Part shown: piece by piece, positions 51,519 to 60,841 of the stretch
Numbering within the stretch: position 1 is the stretch's first letter
Layout of the letters: every line of letters begins with the position of its first letter
Source of the DNA: JAAYAY01 sp963674575
GTDB lineage: Bacteria; Planctomycetota; Planctomycetia; Pirellulales; Thermoguttaceae
Length of the DNA: 64,000 nucleotides
Direction: 5' to 3'
Assembly: GCA_963674575.2 (NCBI GenBank)
Contig: CAXXQT010000003.1
Coordinates: forward strand, 310,001-374,000
Translations under genes and position numbers: made by a program
The notes under the pieces: generated by a model
What the model was told of the DNA's origin: nothing
Seen by the model: the letters and a program-made list of their open reading frames with translations, nothing else
Databases searched by the model: none

Positions 51519-51810
51519 GGGAGTGCTCTCCTGGCGTTATCAACGTTCTGTTCGTTCCACCGGGCCGAGTTTGTTTGCCGCAACGGGCTTAGCGTGGTTG
51601 TCAGCAGCGGGCGGAAACGAATCTGATTGGGTGGTAAGGGCGAAATGGGAGATGTTTCTGTATTGCAGAAGCCGGGCTACACTGGATGGTCAAAAGCAGA
51701 GGTTGCCCAGTGCGAAGTGGATGGTTGAAGAGCCCGGCTTTCTCCAAGGCTGCTAGCAAGTATAGGACGTTTAGCCGAAATACAAACCGCAACCCCCCCA
51801 AAGGATAAGC
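51519..51810. other. Intergenic region with third 70-bp element
   Basis: No gene. It contains the AGCCGGGCT/AGCCCGGCT-bounded element at 51670-51739. Confidence 0.6.
51670..51739. repeat. 70-bp element bounded by AGCCGGGCT/AGCCCGGCT
   Basis: Begins AGCCGGGCT at 51670 and ends AGCCCGGCT at 51739, with an inner hairpin CACTGG/CCAGTG. Same length and termini as the elements at 23519-23687. Confidence 0.75.
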
Positions 51811-51845
51811 AAAAAAGCGGTCGAGTCGGGAGCGACTCGACCGCT
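51811..51845 (-). terminator. Strong intrinsic terminator, - strand
   Basis: A perfect 13-bp stem AGCGGTCGAGTCG / CGACTCGACCGCT with a 4-nt loop, followed on the - strand by TTTTTT. It ends a - strand transcript that comes from the 51846-52223 region or from the gene starting at 52655. Confidence 0.9.
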
Positions 51846-52130
51846 TAGAGGGGGGGTTCTTCGGGCCGCGAAAAGCTGGCTTCGCCCGTCGATTGGGCTT
51901 AGGGGATTCGCTTGGTTGTGCGACGCTGCCTAAGATTCGCGGTAAAATGGTTCCACCAGGTCATCCAGGAAACAGAGATTGTGTGCCCGAGGTGAAACAG
52001 GCGGGCTCGGGTGCGGGAAACCCGAGTCCCACTGGGTCGTCACTTGGAGGGCACCGAGACATTAAGCAATCGCCATGCCATTCAGATGGTCTTTCCCTCG
52101 CGGTGATATAAGTCCCAACAGCAAAACGCC
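51811..52130 (-). ncRNA. Candidate structured RNA or long structured 3' UTR
   Basis: Between a - strand gene ending at 52224 and a strong terminator lie about 370 bp without a coding frame. The - strand sequence folds into several hairpins: CTCGGG/CCCGAG, GCCCG/CGGGC with a 12-nt loop, CTTAGG/CCTAAG and GGGCGAA/TTCGCGGCCC, then the terminator. A weak -35/-10 (TTGTAA, then TTATAT) could begin it near 52090. I could not match it to tmRNA, 6S, SRP, RNase P or a known riboswitch. Confidence 0.35.
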
Positions 52131-52223
52131 TTACAAGAAATGGACGCCTTTTGTGGGATTGAAGGAATTACTCACGGGACGGGCGAGTCGCTTGTAGAAA
52201 CTACAATGGACCGGCTTGGCGGG

Positions 52224-52655
52224 TCACTCAACGTCGTCAAAGAAACTCTTGGTGATCGCTTCGAAGACTTTTTCGAGTTCTCGAAATTCGCGATCCTCGG
52301 CCTGGTAGAAGAGAACGTACGTGGCCAGCGGCGTGCGAAAGCTGCGGACGAAGGCTGAGTTCGTCAGGTCAAGGAAGTAGAACGCCAGGTCGAAGCCGTG
52401 CACTTTGCGTCCGTCGACCAACTGGTACGTCGGTTCCTGTTCGATACTGCTATACTCCCCCTGCATGGCTTCGACGGCAGCCTTGGCCAGTTCTTCGGGG
52501 TCGGCCGACGGGGGATGGACGCTGATCGACCAGAAGGCCCCGCCAGGGCTGTACACGGTTGCCGAGTCGACCTCGTCTTCGGCAGCGTTTTCGTCCAGCG
52601 TCCAGTTGTCTGGATAGAGGAAGGAAATCCCGTGCTTTGAAAATGTCTGTGGCAT
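52224..52655 (-). CDS. Conserved protein, PsbP/DUF1795-like
   Basis: A 143-residue soluble protein. The beginning GISFLYPDNWTLDE and the later block FDLAFYFLDLTNSAFVRSFR, TYVLFYQAEDREF resemble the PsbP-like alpha-beta fold seen in DUF1795-type proteins. ATG 52655 starts just ahead of this block; an upstream in-frame start at 52718 would add 21 residues with no ribosome site. It is acidic, with no signal peptide. Function unknown. Confidence 0.72.
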   Translation of the reverse strand: MPQTFSKHGISFLYPDNWTLDENAAEDEVDSATVYSPGGAFWSISVHPPSADPEELAKAAVEAMQGEYSSIEQEPTYQLVDGRKVHGFDLAFYFLDLTNSAFVRSFRTPLATYVLFYQAEDREFRELEKVFEAITKSFFDDVE

Positions 52656-52898
52656 TCGATTGACGCTCTGGCGAGTTCTGTTTCCGGTTTGGGCCGTGAA
52701 GGAAGGGGACAGGTCCATGTTTTCGGGCGACGCATGTTCGCCAAAACGCCTTGCCGGCCGAAAAATGGACCAGTCCCCGTGAGATTGCAGTTCTCCTGAG
52801 CCGGCGGGGAGCCTTTTCCGCAGTTTTCGGCTAGGATCTTATCCTAGCAGAGACGCTTAGAGGCGCGAACGGTCGGAGGTTGCCAAGGGAGTGTATTG

Positions 52899-55760
52899 AT
52901 GAGACACAGGGCGGTGGTGCAAGGTTGGTGGAAGGGTTTTGTGATCCTCGTGTTTGGGGGCGTTGCGCTCGGTTTCGTGGGACGCTACGGCCTGTGCGCC
53001 GAGACCGCGTCGGCCCTGCATCTTCTGCGGACCGGCAAGTATGCCGAGGCGGAAGAGGCCTATTCTCGCCTGGCCGACGAGTCTCCAGAGGCGGCCGTAG
53101 GGCTGGCCCGGGCCCAGGCCGCCTCGGGCCACCTGGAGCAGGCCAACTCGACACTTTCTCCTTGGATAGGCAAATCCGCGGCTGCCGACGTCGAGGCCGC
53201 CAGAATGGCCTTCCAACGCGGAGACTGGGAAAAGGCCCAGACGCTCGTTCGCGGGATCCTGGCGTCCGATTCCGAGCACGTCGGTGCGTTGTGGCTTCAG
53301 GCGGAACTGGATCGAGTGGCGGGGCGACGGTGCGAGGCCGCGGAGGTCTGCGAGCGGCTCGTGAAGCTCTACAACGAGTCGAAGATCGACGATGCGGAGA
53401 CGCTTCGCTGGATCGGGTTGGCGGCGGCGCGGCACGCGGCCTGGAATTCGGTCAACGATCAGTTTCGATTTCTCACCTCTGCCTTCTATCCGGATCTTCT
53501 GGCCCTGGAGCCGGACTTCTGGCAAGGCCATTACGACGCGGGACGCCTGCTGCTCGGAAAATACAACCAGGGCGATGCGACCAAGCAGTTCCGCGAGGCG
53601 CTGCTGATCAATCCGCAGGCGGCCGAGGCCCACGTAGGGCTGGCGGAACTGGCGCTCATGCAACGGAAGGTCGACGAGGCGGAAGCTTCCGTGGAGCGTG
53701 CCCTCCAGATCAATCCGAATCACACCGGAGCGCTCCGTCTTCGCGCGGACATTGCCTGGCTCAATTCGCAGTTCGACGCGGCCCAGGACCTTCTCGAAAA
53801 GCGCGTGCTGCGGGCCAATCCGCGATCGGAAGAGACGCTGGGACGGCTGATGGCGGCGCGGATTGTCAGCGAGGGAGGCGGTTGGCGCAAGAAGGACTCG
53901 GCATCGCACGCGATCCTGGACGAGGTTGTGGCGAGAAACCCCTTGGCCGACGACTTCTTTCTGGCCGCTGCCGATTGGCTCGAGACGCACCATCGGAAAC
54001 ACGAAGCCGACGAATTGCTCTCTCAAGCCCTGAAAGCCTCGCCGGCGGAACCACGCCTGGCGGCGGCCCTGGGCCAGATCCGTATGCAGATGGGACGAGA
54101 GGACGAAGCTCGCGACCTGTTCCGGGAGGCTTTCGACCGCGATCCCTTCAACGTTCGGACCAACAACATGCTCAGCATGCTCAAGGTGCTCCGCGGGCTG
54201 AAGACCGAAACCGTCGGCGGCTGCGTGCTCCGCTATGAGGAGCGGCGCGACGGTCTGCTGGCGGCCTATGCGGGGGAGTTTCTGACGAACGATTATCCCC
54301 GCCTGTGCCAGCTTTTCGGCTACACGCCCCCGAAGCCGCCGCTGATTGAGATTCTCAACGAAGCCCAAGGCGTTTCCGGGGCCCAGTGGTTCGGGACCCG
54401 AATGACGGGCCTGCCCTACGTGGGGCCGGTTGCCGCCTGTACGGGCGACATCGTGGCCATGGTCTCGCCGAATGATCCGACGATCGGCAGGAAATACAAC
54501 TGGGCGGAAACGCTGCGGCATGAGATGGTCCATGTCGTCACGCTCCAGCAGACCAGCTACCGGATCCCCCATTGGTACACGGAGGGCCTGGCCGTGTGGT
54601 GTGAAGGGAAGCCGCGGCCCCTGTCCTGGAATCCGCTTTTGGTGCGTCGCGAGGCGGCCGACACGTTGCTCGACTTCACGAACATCGACCGGGGCTTCAC
54701 CCGGCCGGAATCCGGCGAGGATCGGCCCCTGGCCTACTGCCAGGCCGAGTTGTATGTGGAGTACATGCTTCGAGGGCGGACCGAGCAGGTGTTGCGGGAT
54801 CTGCTGAATGCCTATGCAGATGGCCTGTCGACTCCCGAGGCAATCTGGCGCGTGTTCGAAATGCCGGTCGAGGCCTTCGAGCGGGGCTATCGCGAGTATG
54901 TGGCCGAGGTGGCCGGGGCGATGGCCGATCTTCTGCCGGAGAAGGAACACACGTTCTCTGAGTTGCTGGCCGCCAAACGGGACGACCCGGACAACGCGGA
55001 TCTGGCCGCCGAGTTGGCCCTCGCCTACCTGCAGCGCGGGGCGCTTCGAGAGGCGTTGGCGGAAGCTCGGAGGGCGCTGGAGCATTTGCCGCGGCATCCT
55101 CGCGCCACCTACGTGGTGGCCCGGCTCCACGTGCGTGCGGGGCGTCCGGAGGCAGCGGTAGCCCTGCTGGAAGACTGCCTCGACGAGCAGTCGCCCGATC
55201 TGAAGGTGGTCAATCTCTTGGCGGGATTGCGTCTGAAGGCGCACGATTTCGCCGAGGCGGAGCGTCTCTACCGCCTGGGGAGGCAGCACAATCCGCACAA
55301 TCCGACCTGGCTGGCCATGCTTCTGCGGGCCTACGATTGGCAGGGCGACGAAGCCAAGGTGCTTCAAACGATGGGCCTTCTGGCGGCCCTGGATGCGGGC
55401 GACGGCGAGATCCGCAAGAAGTTGGCCCAGAAGACCCTCGAAAGCGGGGATTGCCTGGAAGCGATTAAATGGGCGAACCAAGCAATCCAGGTCGACGTAA
55501 ATGACGCAGAGCTCCATAAGACGTTTGCGGAAGCGCTGATCGGTCGTCATAATCGAAAGATGGCGCTTCGCGAGCTGGAGGCGGCCGTGCATCTCGTGCC
55601 GGATGACACGGAGTTGCAGCTCGCCCTCGCCGAGACTCTTCTGGCCCTGGGGCGGAAAGAGGAAGCCCGGGCGGTGTTGGCGCCGCTCGACCCTGCTGCC
55701 CTGGAACCCGCCCGGGCGGCCGCACTCGAAGAGATGCTGGAGGCAGCAAACCGACCGTGA
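52899..55760 (+). CDS. TPR protein with central peptidase-MA metalloprotease domain
   Basis: About 953 residues. An N-terminal signal or membrane segment (about 12-34) is followed by TPR repeats (about 35-440), a gluzincin domain (about 470-640) and further TPR repeats (about 680-950). The zinc site is His541-Glu542-x2-His545 (HEMVH) with third ligand Glu562 (WYTEGLA), all active-type. The flanking IPHWYTEGLAVWCEG is diagnostic of the peptidase-MA family. ATG 52899 follows GGGAG; TTG 52896 also possible. It leads a four-gene set (MazG, membrane protein, ABC ATPase) coupled by overlaps. Substrate unknown; probably envelope-associated. Confidence 0.88.
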   Translation: MRHRAVVQGWWKGFVILVFGGVALGFVGRYGLCAETASALHLLRTGKYAEAEEAYSRLADESPEAAVGLARAQAASGHLEQANSTLSPWIGKSAAADVEAARMAFQRGDWEKAQTLVRGILASDSEHVGALWLQAELDRVAGRRCEAAEVCERLVKLYNESKIDDAETLRWIGLAAARHAAWNSVNDQFRFLTSAFYPDLLALEPDFWQGHYDAGRLLLGKYNQGDATKQFREALLINPQAAEAHVGLAELALMQRKVDEAEASVERALQINPNHTGALRLRADIAWLNSQFDAAQDLLEKRVLRANPRSEETLGRLMAARIVSEGGGWRKKDSASHAILDEVVARNPLADDFFLAAADWLETHHRKHEADELLSQALKASPAEPRLAAALGQIRMQMGREDEARDLFREAFDRDPFNVRTNNMLSMLKVLRGLKTETVGGCVLRYEERRDGLLAAYAGEFLTNDYPRLCQLFGYTPPKPPLIEILNEAQGVSGAQWFGTRMTGLPYVGPVAACTGDIVAMVSPNDPTIGRKYNWAETLRHEMVHVVTLQQTSYRIPHWYTEGLAVWCEGKPRPLSWNPLLVRREAADTLLDFTNIDRGFTRPESGEDRPLAYCQAELYVEYMLRGRTEQVLRDLLNAYADGLSTPEAIWRVFEMPVEAFERGYREYVAEVAGAMADLLPEKEHTFSELLAAKRDDPDNADLAAELALAYLQRGALREALAEARRALEHLPRHPRATYVVARLHVRAGRPEAAVALLEDCLDEQSPDLKVVNLLAGLRLKAHDFAEAERLYRLGRQHNPHNPTWLAMLLRAYDWQGDEAKVLQTMGLLAALDAGDGEIRKKLAQKTLESGDCLEAIKWANQAIQVDVNDAELHKTFAEALIGRHNRKMALRELEAAVHLVPDDTELQLALAETLLALGRKEEARAVLAPLDPAALEPARAAALEEMLEAANRP

Positions 55761-56113
55761 ATTGCGATATCCCCCCCACCGGCGAGGCAGGCGAGCCGAA
55801 GCCGGGCAAAGCTGTTTCATTAGCCGATTTCCAGCAACTCATCCGAGACATGTACTTCCGCAAGGATGCCGAACGGGGCATCGACGGAACGTTCATGTGG
55901 CTCATGGAGGAGGTGGGCGAATTGGCCGCCGCTCTCCGCGACGGGACTCATGAAGAGAAGGCGGAAGAGTTCGCCGACGTGTTGGCGTGGCTGACGACCA
56001 TCGCCAACGTGGCGGAAGTGGACCTTTCCGAGGCAATCCACAAGAAGTACGGCTCGGGGTGCCCCGGCTGTGGACAGTTTGTTTGTACGTGTCCCGATGC
56101 GGGGAAACCATGA
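55757..56113 (+). CDS. MazG-family nucleotide pyrophosphohydrolase
   Basis: A 118-residue all-alpha NTP pyrophosphohydrolase. The metal-binding set is visible as MEEVGELAAALRDG (ExxE) and EEFADVLAWLT (ExxD). It would hydrolyse non-canonical or regulatory nucleotides. The C-terminal tail GCPGCGQFVCTCPD has four cysteines likely to bind zinc, common in planctomycete MazG proteins. GTG 55757 overlaps the previous stop, and the stop overlaps the next start (ATGA), so translation is coupled on both sides. Confidence 0.88.
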   Translation: MNCDIPPTGEAGEPKPGKAVSLADFQQLIRDMYFRKDAERGIDGTFMWLMEEVGELAAALRDGTHEEKAEEFADVLAWLTTIANVAEVDLSEAIHKKYGSGCPGCGQFVCTCPDAGKP

Positions 56114-58293
56114 GCCGGAAGGCAATCGCTTCTCTTCTGATCACGCTTCTGTTTTCAATCGGCACGGCCTTCGGCGATTCGCAGATCATCGCCAAGGTGG
56201 ACGTGGGATTCTCGGGGGCGTACAAGGCCGGACTCTGGACTCCGGTGCGGGTCCATTTTGCGCCCGATGCGGACGTGGACGGCGCGGAGGTGAGTCTGAT
56301 CGTGCCCGACTGTGACGGGGTGCCGTCGCGTGTCTCGGCCCCCCTGCCCTCCCCTGCCCCGGAGTCGATTCAGCTTCAGGTTCGTTTCGGACGGCTTCGC
56401 TGCCCGTTGACGGTTCGGGTGGAGCGATCCGAGCAGGTCTTGGCAGAGCGGACGTTCGAGGCCGCGGATGAACCGACGGGGAAGCAGATTCCGGCGGCGC
56501 AGCGTTCCGACCAGCCTTTGGTTGTGGCCGTGGGGACGGCGTCGTTGGGAATTGCCGACGCAATCGTTCAGATGCGGGAACCGGCGGATGAGCAAACGCG
56601 TCTGGTCCTGTTGCCGAAGGCTGCCGACCTTCCGGACCGCTGGTTTGGATACGAAGGCGTCAGCCTGCTGGTGCTTTCGGGCACGGACGTGGACTGCTAT
56701 GCCGGATTGGCGCCCGGGGATCCGAGGCTTGAGGCGATCGCTCGTTGGGTTCGGCACGGCGGGCGGCTCCTGATCGCGGTGGGCGAACACGGTGAGGCCT
56801 TGCTGGGGGCGCAGGGACCGCTTCGCGACCTGATTCCAGGCAAATTCGACAAGACCGTCTCGCTGAGTCAGGCGACCAAGCTGGAACGTTTTGCCGACGG
56901 CGACCAGAACCTGCCAGCCCGTGTGGGCGGGAAAGCGATGCAAGTTGCCCGCTTGACCGAGGTGGACGGCATGGTCGTGGTGCCGGAAGGGAATCTTCCC
57001 CTTGTCGTTCGGCGGGTGTGGGGCTTTGGGAAGGTGATCTTCCTGGCTTCCGACCTGGATCGCGGTCCGCTGGGCAGATGGGGGTCGCGTCCCAAGTTCG
57101 TGGCTCGGCTGCTGGGGTGGCCTGTGAAGCCTCTCGACGTCGAAGACAGCGACAAAACGATTCTCCATTTTGGTTATACGGACCTGGCGGGCCAATTGCG
57201 GAGCGCCCTGGACCAGTTCGAAGGGGTCCGCCAGATCCCCTTCGGTTGGATCGTTGCGGCCATCGTTTTTTACCTGCTGCTGGTCGGGCCCGGCGACTAC
57301 TTTTTCCTGCGGAAGTTTTTGCGGCGCATGGAGCTGACCTGGATCACCTTTCCGCTGCTCGTGATCCTGTTCTGTGTCCTGGCGTACGTGGTAGCCCGCG
57401 GGACCAAGGGTGACAAGTTCCTTGCCAACCAGGCGACGCTGATCGACGTGGATGTGTCGACAGGCGAGATTCGGGGCACGGCGTGGGCCAATATCTTCAG
57501 TCCGAAAACGCGTCGGGTGGACGCACGCTTTGAAGTGGAGGACGCCGGACCGGCGTCGAAGCCGCTCACTGCCTGGCTGGGGCTGCCCGGCAAGGCCCTG
57601 GGCGGAATGGATCCCAAGGCGGCTCCGCCCACGGTTTGGGCCAAGCCCTATGATTTTCGGGAGGGCAACGCGCTGCTGGCCCAACTGCCTCTGCAGGTAT
57701 GGTCAAGCAAGAGCCTGACGGCGCGATGGGAAGGCCGGATTGAATCGACCTTCGAGTGCGATCTTGAAGAGCGGGGGCCGATTCCGTCGGGATTTCTGAC
57801 GAGCCGTTTCGACCGGCCGCTGGAGGATTGTCTGCTCGTCTATGGGAACTGGGTTTACGAACTGGGGACCCTGACGCCGGGGCAGCGGGTTCGAATCGGG
57901 GCGGCCGTTCCTCGCCGCGAATTGGCGAGCTTCCTGACGGGACGCAAAATCGTGTTCGACGAGGAGAAGCGGGCCGAGCAGCGAGCGACCCGTTACAGCA
58001 TCGAGAGCACCGACCCCGAGTATGTTCTTCGCGCCATGACGTTCTTCCATGCGGCGGGCGGACGTCCCTACACGCACCTGGCCAATTCTTACCAGGGATT
58101 CGTCGACATGAGCGGGCTGCTGCAGCCCAATCGGGCCGTTCTCGTGGCCGAGGTTGCCGGGGACGGCCCCGACGATCCGGCGCTGCCCTTCAGCGCGAAA
58201 TTGTCTCTTGCGTCGGACGGTGAGCCGGTTCCCGTCCGCGAAAAACACACTATCCTGTTGCGATTTGTCTTGCCCGTCAAAGCGGACCAGTAG
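56110..58293 (+). CDS. Large membrane protein with GATase1-like domain
   Basis: About 727 residues. It begins with a signal peptide (RKAIASLLITLLFSIGTAFG), then a beta-rich domain and a glutamine-amidotransferase-like fold (about 190-245, LVLSGTDVD, IARWVRHGGRLLIAVG) that lacks the GATase catalytic triad. Two helices at about 385-455 (IPFGWIVAAIVFYLLLVGPG, TFPLLVILFCVLAYVVA) precede a second beta-rich region. Such proteins accompany ABC transporters in planctomycetes (gliding-type GldG-like roles). It is coupled to MazG upstream and ends 3 bp before the ABC ATPase gene. Role inferred only from context. Confidence 0.75.
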   Translation: MSRKAIASLLITLLFSIGTAFGDSQIIAKVDVGFSGAYKAGLWTPVRVHFAPDADVDGAEVSLIVPDCDGVPSRVSAPLPSPAPESIQLQVRFGRLRCPLTVRVERSEQVLAERTFEAADEPTGKQIPAAQRSDQPLVVAVGTASLGIADAIVQMREPADEQTRLVLLPKAADLPDRWFGYEGVSLLVLSGTDVDCYAGLAPGDPRLEAIARWVRHGGRLLIAVGEHGEALLGAQGPLRDLIPGKFDKTVSLSQATKLERFADGDQNLPARVGGKAMQVARLTEVDGMVVVPEGNLPLVVRRVWGFGKVIFLASDLDRGPLGRWGSRPKFVARLLGWPVKPLDVEDSDKTILHFGYTDLAGQLRSALDQFEGVRQIPFGWIVAAIVFYLLLVGPGDYFFLRKFLRRMELTWITFPLLVILFCVLAYVVARGTKGDKFLANQATLIDVDVSTGEIRGTAWANIFSPKTRRVDARFEVEDAGPASKPLTAWLGLPGKALGGMDPKAAPPTVWAKPYDFREGNALLAQLPLQVWSSKSLTARWEGRIESTFECDLEERGPIPSGFLTSRFDRPLEDCLLVYGNWVYELGTLTPGQRVRIGAAVPRRELASFLTGRKIVFDEEKRAEQRATRYSIESTDPEYVLRAMTFFHAAGGRPYTHLANSYQGFVDMSGLLQPNRAVLVAEVAGDGPDDPALPFSAKLSLASDGEPVPVREKHTILLRFVLPVKADQ

Positions 58294-58296
58294 AAC

Positions 58297-59223
58297 ATGA
58301 TTCAAACCAGAGACCTCACGAAGGCCTACGGCGAACTCCGGGCGATTAACAGCCTTAACCTGGATCTGGACGACGGTGACCTGTTCGGGTTCATCGGACC
58401 AAACGGCTCCGGGAAGACCACGACGATGCGGATCCTGGCCACGCTGTTGCAGCCCACCTGGGGCGAGGCGACCGTGTGCGGCCACTCGATCTACACGCAT
58501 CCGAAGGAGATTCGCCGCCTCATCGGCTACATGCCCGACTTCTTCGGCGTCTATGACGACATGAAGGTCATCGAGTATCTGGAGTTCTTCGCGGCCGCCT
58601 ACCGCATCAAGGGCGAGGCCCGGCGGAAGAAGTGCAACGAGATGCTCGAACTGGTCGACCTGGGCTACAAACGCGACGCCTTCGTGACCAGCCTGTCCCG
58701 CGGCATGACCCAGCGTCTGGGTCTGGCCCGGGTCCTGCTTCACGATCCCCAGGTTCTGCTCCTGGACGAGCCGGCCAGTGGTCTGGACCCCCGGGCGCGC
58801 ATCGAGATCCGGGGCCTGCTCAAGGAACTCCGCCAGATGGGCAAGACGATCATGGTGTCGAGCCACATCCTGCCGGAACTGGCCGATATCTGCAACAAGG
58901 TGGGCATCATCGAGAAGGGTGAACTGCTCGTCTCGGCCGAGGTGGCCGAGGTCATGCGGCGAGTCCGGGAACGCCCCGTTCTGGCCGTGGAAGTCGTGGG
59001 CGATCAGGACGCGGCCGCCAAGCTGCTGGAAGATCACGACGCGGTCGAGAAGGTGGAGCCGCGCGACGGCCAATTGTTCGTCACCCTGGCCGCCGGCATC
59101 GAAGACTACAGCGAACTGCCGACCCTACTCGTCCAGGCGGGAATCAAGATCAAGACGTTCAAGGAAGACGAGATCAACCTGGAAACGGCCTTCATGTATC
59201 TCACGAAGGGAATCACGGCCTGA
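58297..59223 (+). CDS. ABC transporter ATPase (CcmA/GldA-like)
   Basis: A 308-residue ATP-binding subunit. Walker A is GPNGSGKTT at 34-42, Walker B LLLDEPASGLDPRAR, and the signature motif is SLSRGMTQRL rather than LSGGQ, as in the CcmA/GldA/NatA group. A switch His is in MVSSHILPEL. The extended C-terminal part (about 215-308) is typical of drug/lipid ABC exporters of this group. No permease follows; a repeat and galE come next. It likely works with the upstream membrane protein and an unlinked permease. Confidence 0.9.
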   Translation: MIQTRDLTKAYGELRAINSLNLDLDDGDLFGFIGPNGSGKTTTMRILATLLQPTWGEATVCGHSIYTHPKEIRRLIGYMPDFFGVYDDMKVIEYLEFFAAAYRIKGEARRKKCNEMLELVDLGYKRDAFVTSLSRGMTQRLGLARVLLHDPQVLLLDEPASGLDPRARIEIRGLLKELRQMGKTIMVSSHILPELADICNKVGIIEKGELLVSAEVAEVMRRVRERPVLAVEVVGDQDAAAKLLEDHDAVEKVEPRDGQLFVTLAAGIEDYSELPTLLVQAGIKIKTFKEDEINLETAFMYLTKGITA

Positions 59224-59256
59224 CGCTCTGCCTGGCTGTGGAGTTCGAATGGGATT

Positions 59257-59309
59257 GTTGGAGTCCACGCTTTAGCGTGCAGAAGACAGCCTGAAGGCTG
59301 GACACCAAC
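59257..59309 (+). repeat. 53-bp double-hairpin repeat family B, copy 3
   Basis: Arms GTTGGAGTCCA and TGGACACCAAC with inner hairpins CACGCTTTAGCGTG and CAGCCTGAAGGCTG. It sits between the ABC ATPase and galE genes and could work as a terminator or transcript-end element. Confidence 0.9.
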
Positions 59310-59367
59310 GGATGTACGCTCCGCGGACTGATGAGCGACGAAGCACGAAGAAGGAAACGACGGCGCC

Positions 59368-60378
59368 ATGCGAATTCTCGTCACCGGTGGAACCGGCTAC
59401 ATCGGCAGCCATACCTGCATCAGCCTCCTGAATGCGGGCTACGAGCCGGTTATTGTCGACAACCTCTACAACAGCAAGCGGGCCGTGCTGGACCGGCTGA
59501 CCCAGATCACGGGCAAGACCCTGCCGTTCTACGAGGGCGATATCCGCGACCAGGCTCTGTTGGAGAAGATCCTGGCGGAGGAGAAGATCGAGGCCGTGAT
59601 CCACTTCGCGGGGCTCAAGGCGGTGGGCGAGTCGGTTTCGATCCCGCTGAAGTATTACGAGAACAACGTGGGCGGCACGGTCAGTCTGCTCAAGGCGATG
59701 GATGCGACCGACGTTCGCTCGATCGTCTTCAGCTCCTCAGCCACCGTCTACGGCGATCCCGAGCAGTTGCCGATTCCCGAAACGGCCCCGCTCAGTGCGA
59801 CAAACCCCTACGGGCGGAGCAAGCTGTTCATCGAAGAGATTCTCCGCGATCTGGCGGTGGCCGATTCTCGCTGGAGTCTTGTGCTGCTTCGCTACTTCAA
59901 TCCGGTTGGGGCCCATCCCTCGGGATTGATCGGGGAAGACCCGCAGGGCATTCCCAACAACCTGATGCCCTTCGTGGCCCAAGTCGCGGTAGGGCGACGG
60001 GAAAAAGTGGCCGTGTTCGGCAACGACTATCCCACCGTGGACGGCACGGGTGTGCGGGACTACATCCACGTGGTAGACTTGGCGGAGGGCCATGTGGCGT
60101 CGCTGAACGCCCATGCTCGCGAGGCAGGTTTGTTCACCTACAATCTGGGGACCGGAAACGGCTCCAGCGTGCTTGAGGTGATCGAAGCCTTTGCGAAGGC
60201 AAGCGGCTGTCCGGTGCCTTATGAAATCACCGCTCGCCGTCCCGGCGACGTAGCCGCCTGCTACGCCGATCCGACGTTGGCTCGGGAGAAACTCGGTTGG
60301 CAGGCTGCCTTGGGGCTGGAGGCCATGACTGCAGACGCCTGGCGGTGGCAATCGGGCAATCCGAACGGCTTCGAGTAG
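59368..60378 (+). CDS. galE: UDP-glucose 4-epimerase
   Basis: A 336-residue extended SDR enzyme interconverting UDP-glucose and UDP-galactose. The NAD motif is GGTGYIG at residues 7-13; VYGDPEQLPIPE gives the conserved Ser/Thr region and YGRSK the catalytic Tyr and Lys. GVRDYIHVVDLAEGH and LGTGNGSSVLEVI are GalE-specific blocks. Length is normal. The gene supplies sugar nucleotides for cell-surface glycans. A small hairpin CGGGCT-ATAC-AGCCCG follows the stop at 60407-60422. Confidence 0.93.
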   Translation: MRILVTGGTGYIGSHTCISLLNAGYEPVIVDNLYNSKRAVLDRLTQITGKTLPFYEGDIRDQALLEKILAEEKIEAVIHFAGLKAVGESVSIPLKYYENNVGGTVSLLKAMDATDVRSIVFSSSATVYGDPEQLPIPETAPLSATNPYGRSKLFIEEILRDLAVADSRWSLVLLRYFNPVGAHPSGLIGEDPQGIPNNLMPFVAQVAVGRREKVAVFGNDYPTVDGTGVRDYIHVVDLAEGHVASLNAHAREAGLFTYNLGTGNGSSVLEVIEAFAKASGCPVPYEITARRPGDVAACYADPTLAREKLGWQAALGLEAMTADAWRWQSGNPNGFE

Positions 60379-60529
60379 GCACGCGTGCTATTCGCTTGCA
60401 GATTTGCGGGCTATACAGCCCGGCGTGTCATCAAACGGTGGTTAAATGGGACATCGCCAGAACGCTTTGCGGTGGCGGTTCGTCTGGAGACGCGCTCGGC
60501 CCGGCTTCAGACGAGACCTGCCCAGCATG

Positions 60530-60841
60530 TTATTGCTGTTTCTCTCGTGTCTCCCAGTCAATAGGTGGTTCTCCATTGTTGATGCGAATTCTGTTCATCA
60601 ACTCTTGCCTGTCCTGCTTCGTCTTGACCAAGACAATTCCGTCCAGAACAACTTCTGCCATGGGTTCAGACAATGCGAAAGATACAGACCGAGCGGGCAC
60701 ACCCAAGAACTCGACGGATTTGCCCTCCGAACTAGCAGCGTCGAGCAGGGCTTGCCCGAGGGCGCGGATTTCTTCTAGAGTGCCGACGAGGAAGGACTCA
60801 TCGAGGCCGGTTTCATAACATACCGCCGGTCCGTCTTTCAC
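60530..60841 (-). CDS. Small conserved hypothetical protein
   Basis: A 103-residue soluble protein. GTG 60841 has GGAG 7 nt upstream and the composition is normal coding. The block VGTLEEIRALGQALLDAASSE, then SEPMAEVVLDGIVLVKTKQD, loosely recalls Imm32-type small immunity proteins, but I would not assign it on this. It stands alone between galE and the DUF4886 gene. Confidence 0.6.
   Translation of the reverse strand: MKDGPAVCYETGLDESFLVGTLEEIRALGQALLDAASSEGKSVEFLGVPARSVSFALSEPMAEVVLDGIVLVKTKQDRQELMNRIRINNGEPPIDWETREKQQ

Noticed and set aside
51950..51985. SRP-RNA-like string CCAGGTCATCCAGGAAACAG and tRNA-end-like GGTTCCACCA
   Set aside because: The conserved GGAAGGAAGCAG of SRP RNA is missing, and no tRNA arms fold upstream of the CCACCA.
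52857..55820. 987-codon - strand open frame
   Set aside because: Antisense of the TPR/metalloprotease gene; high-GC codon bias on the real gene creates it; no motif or ribosome site.
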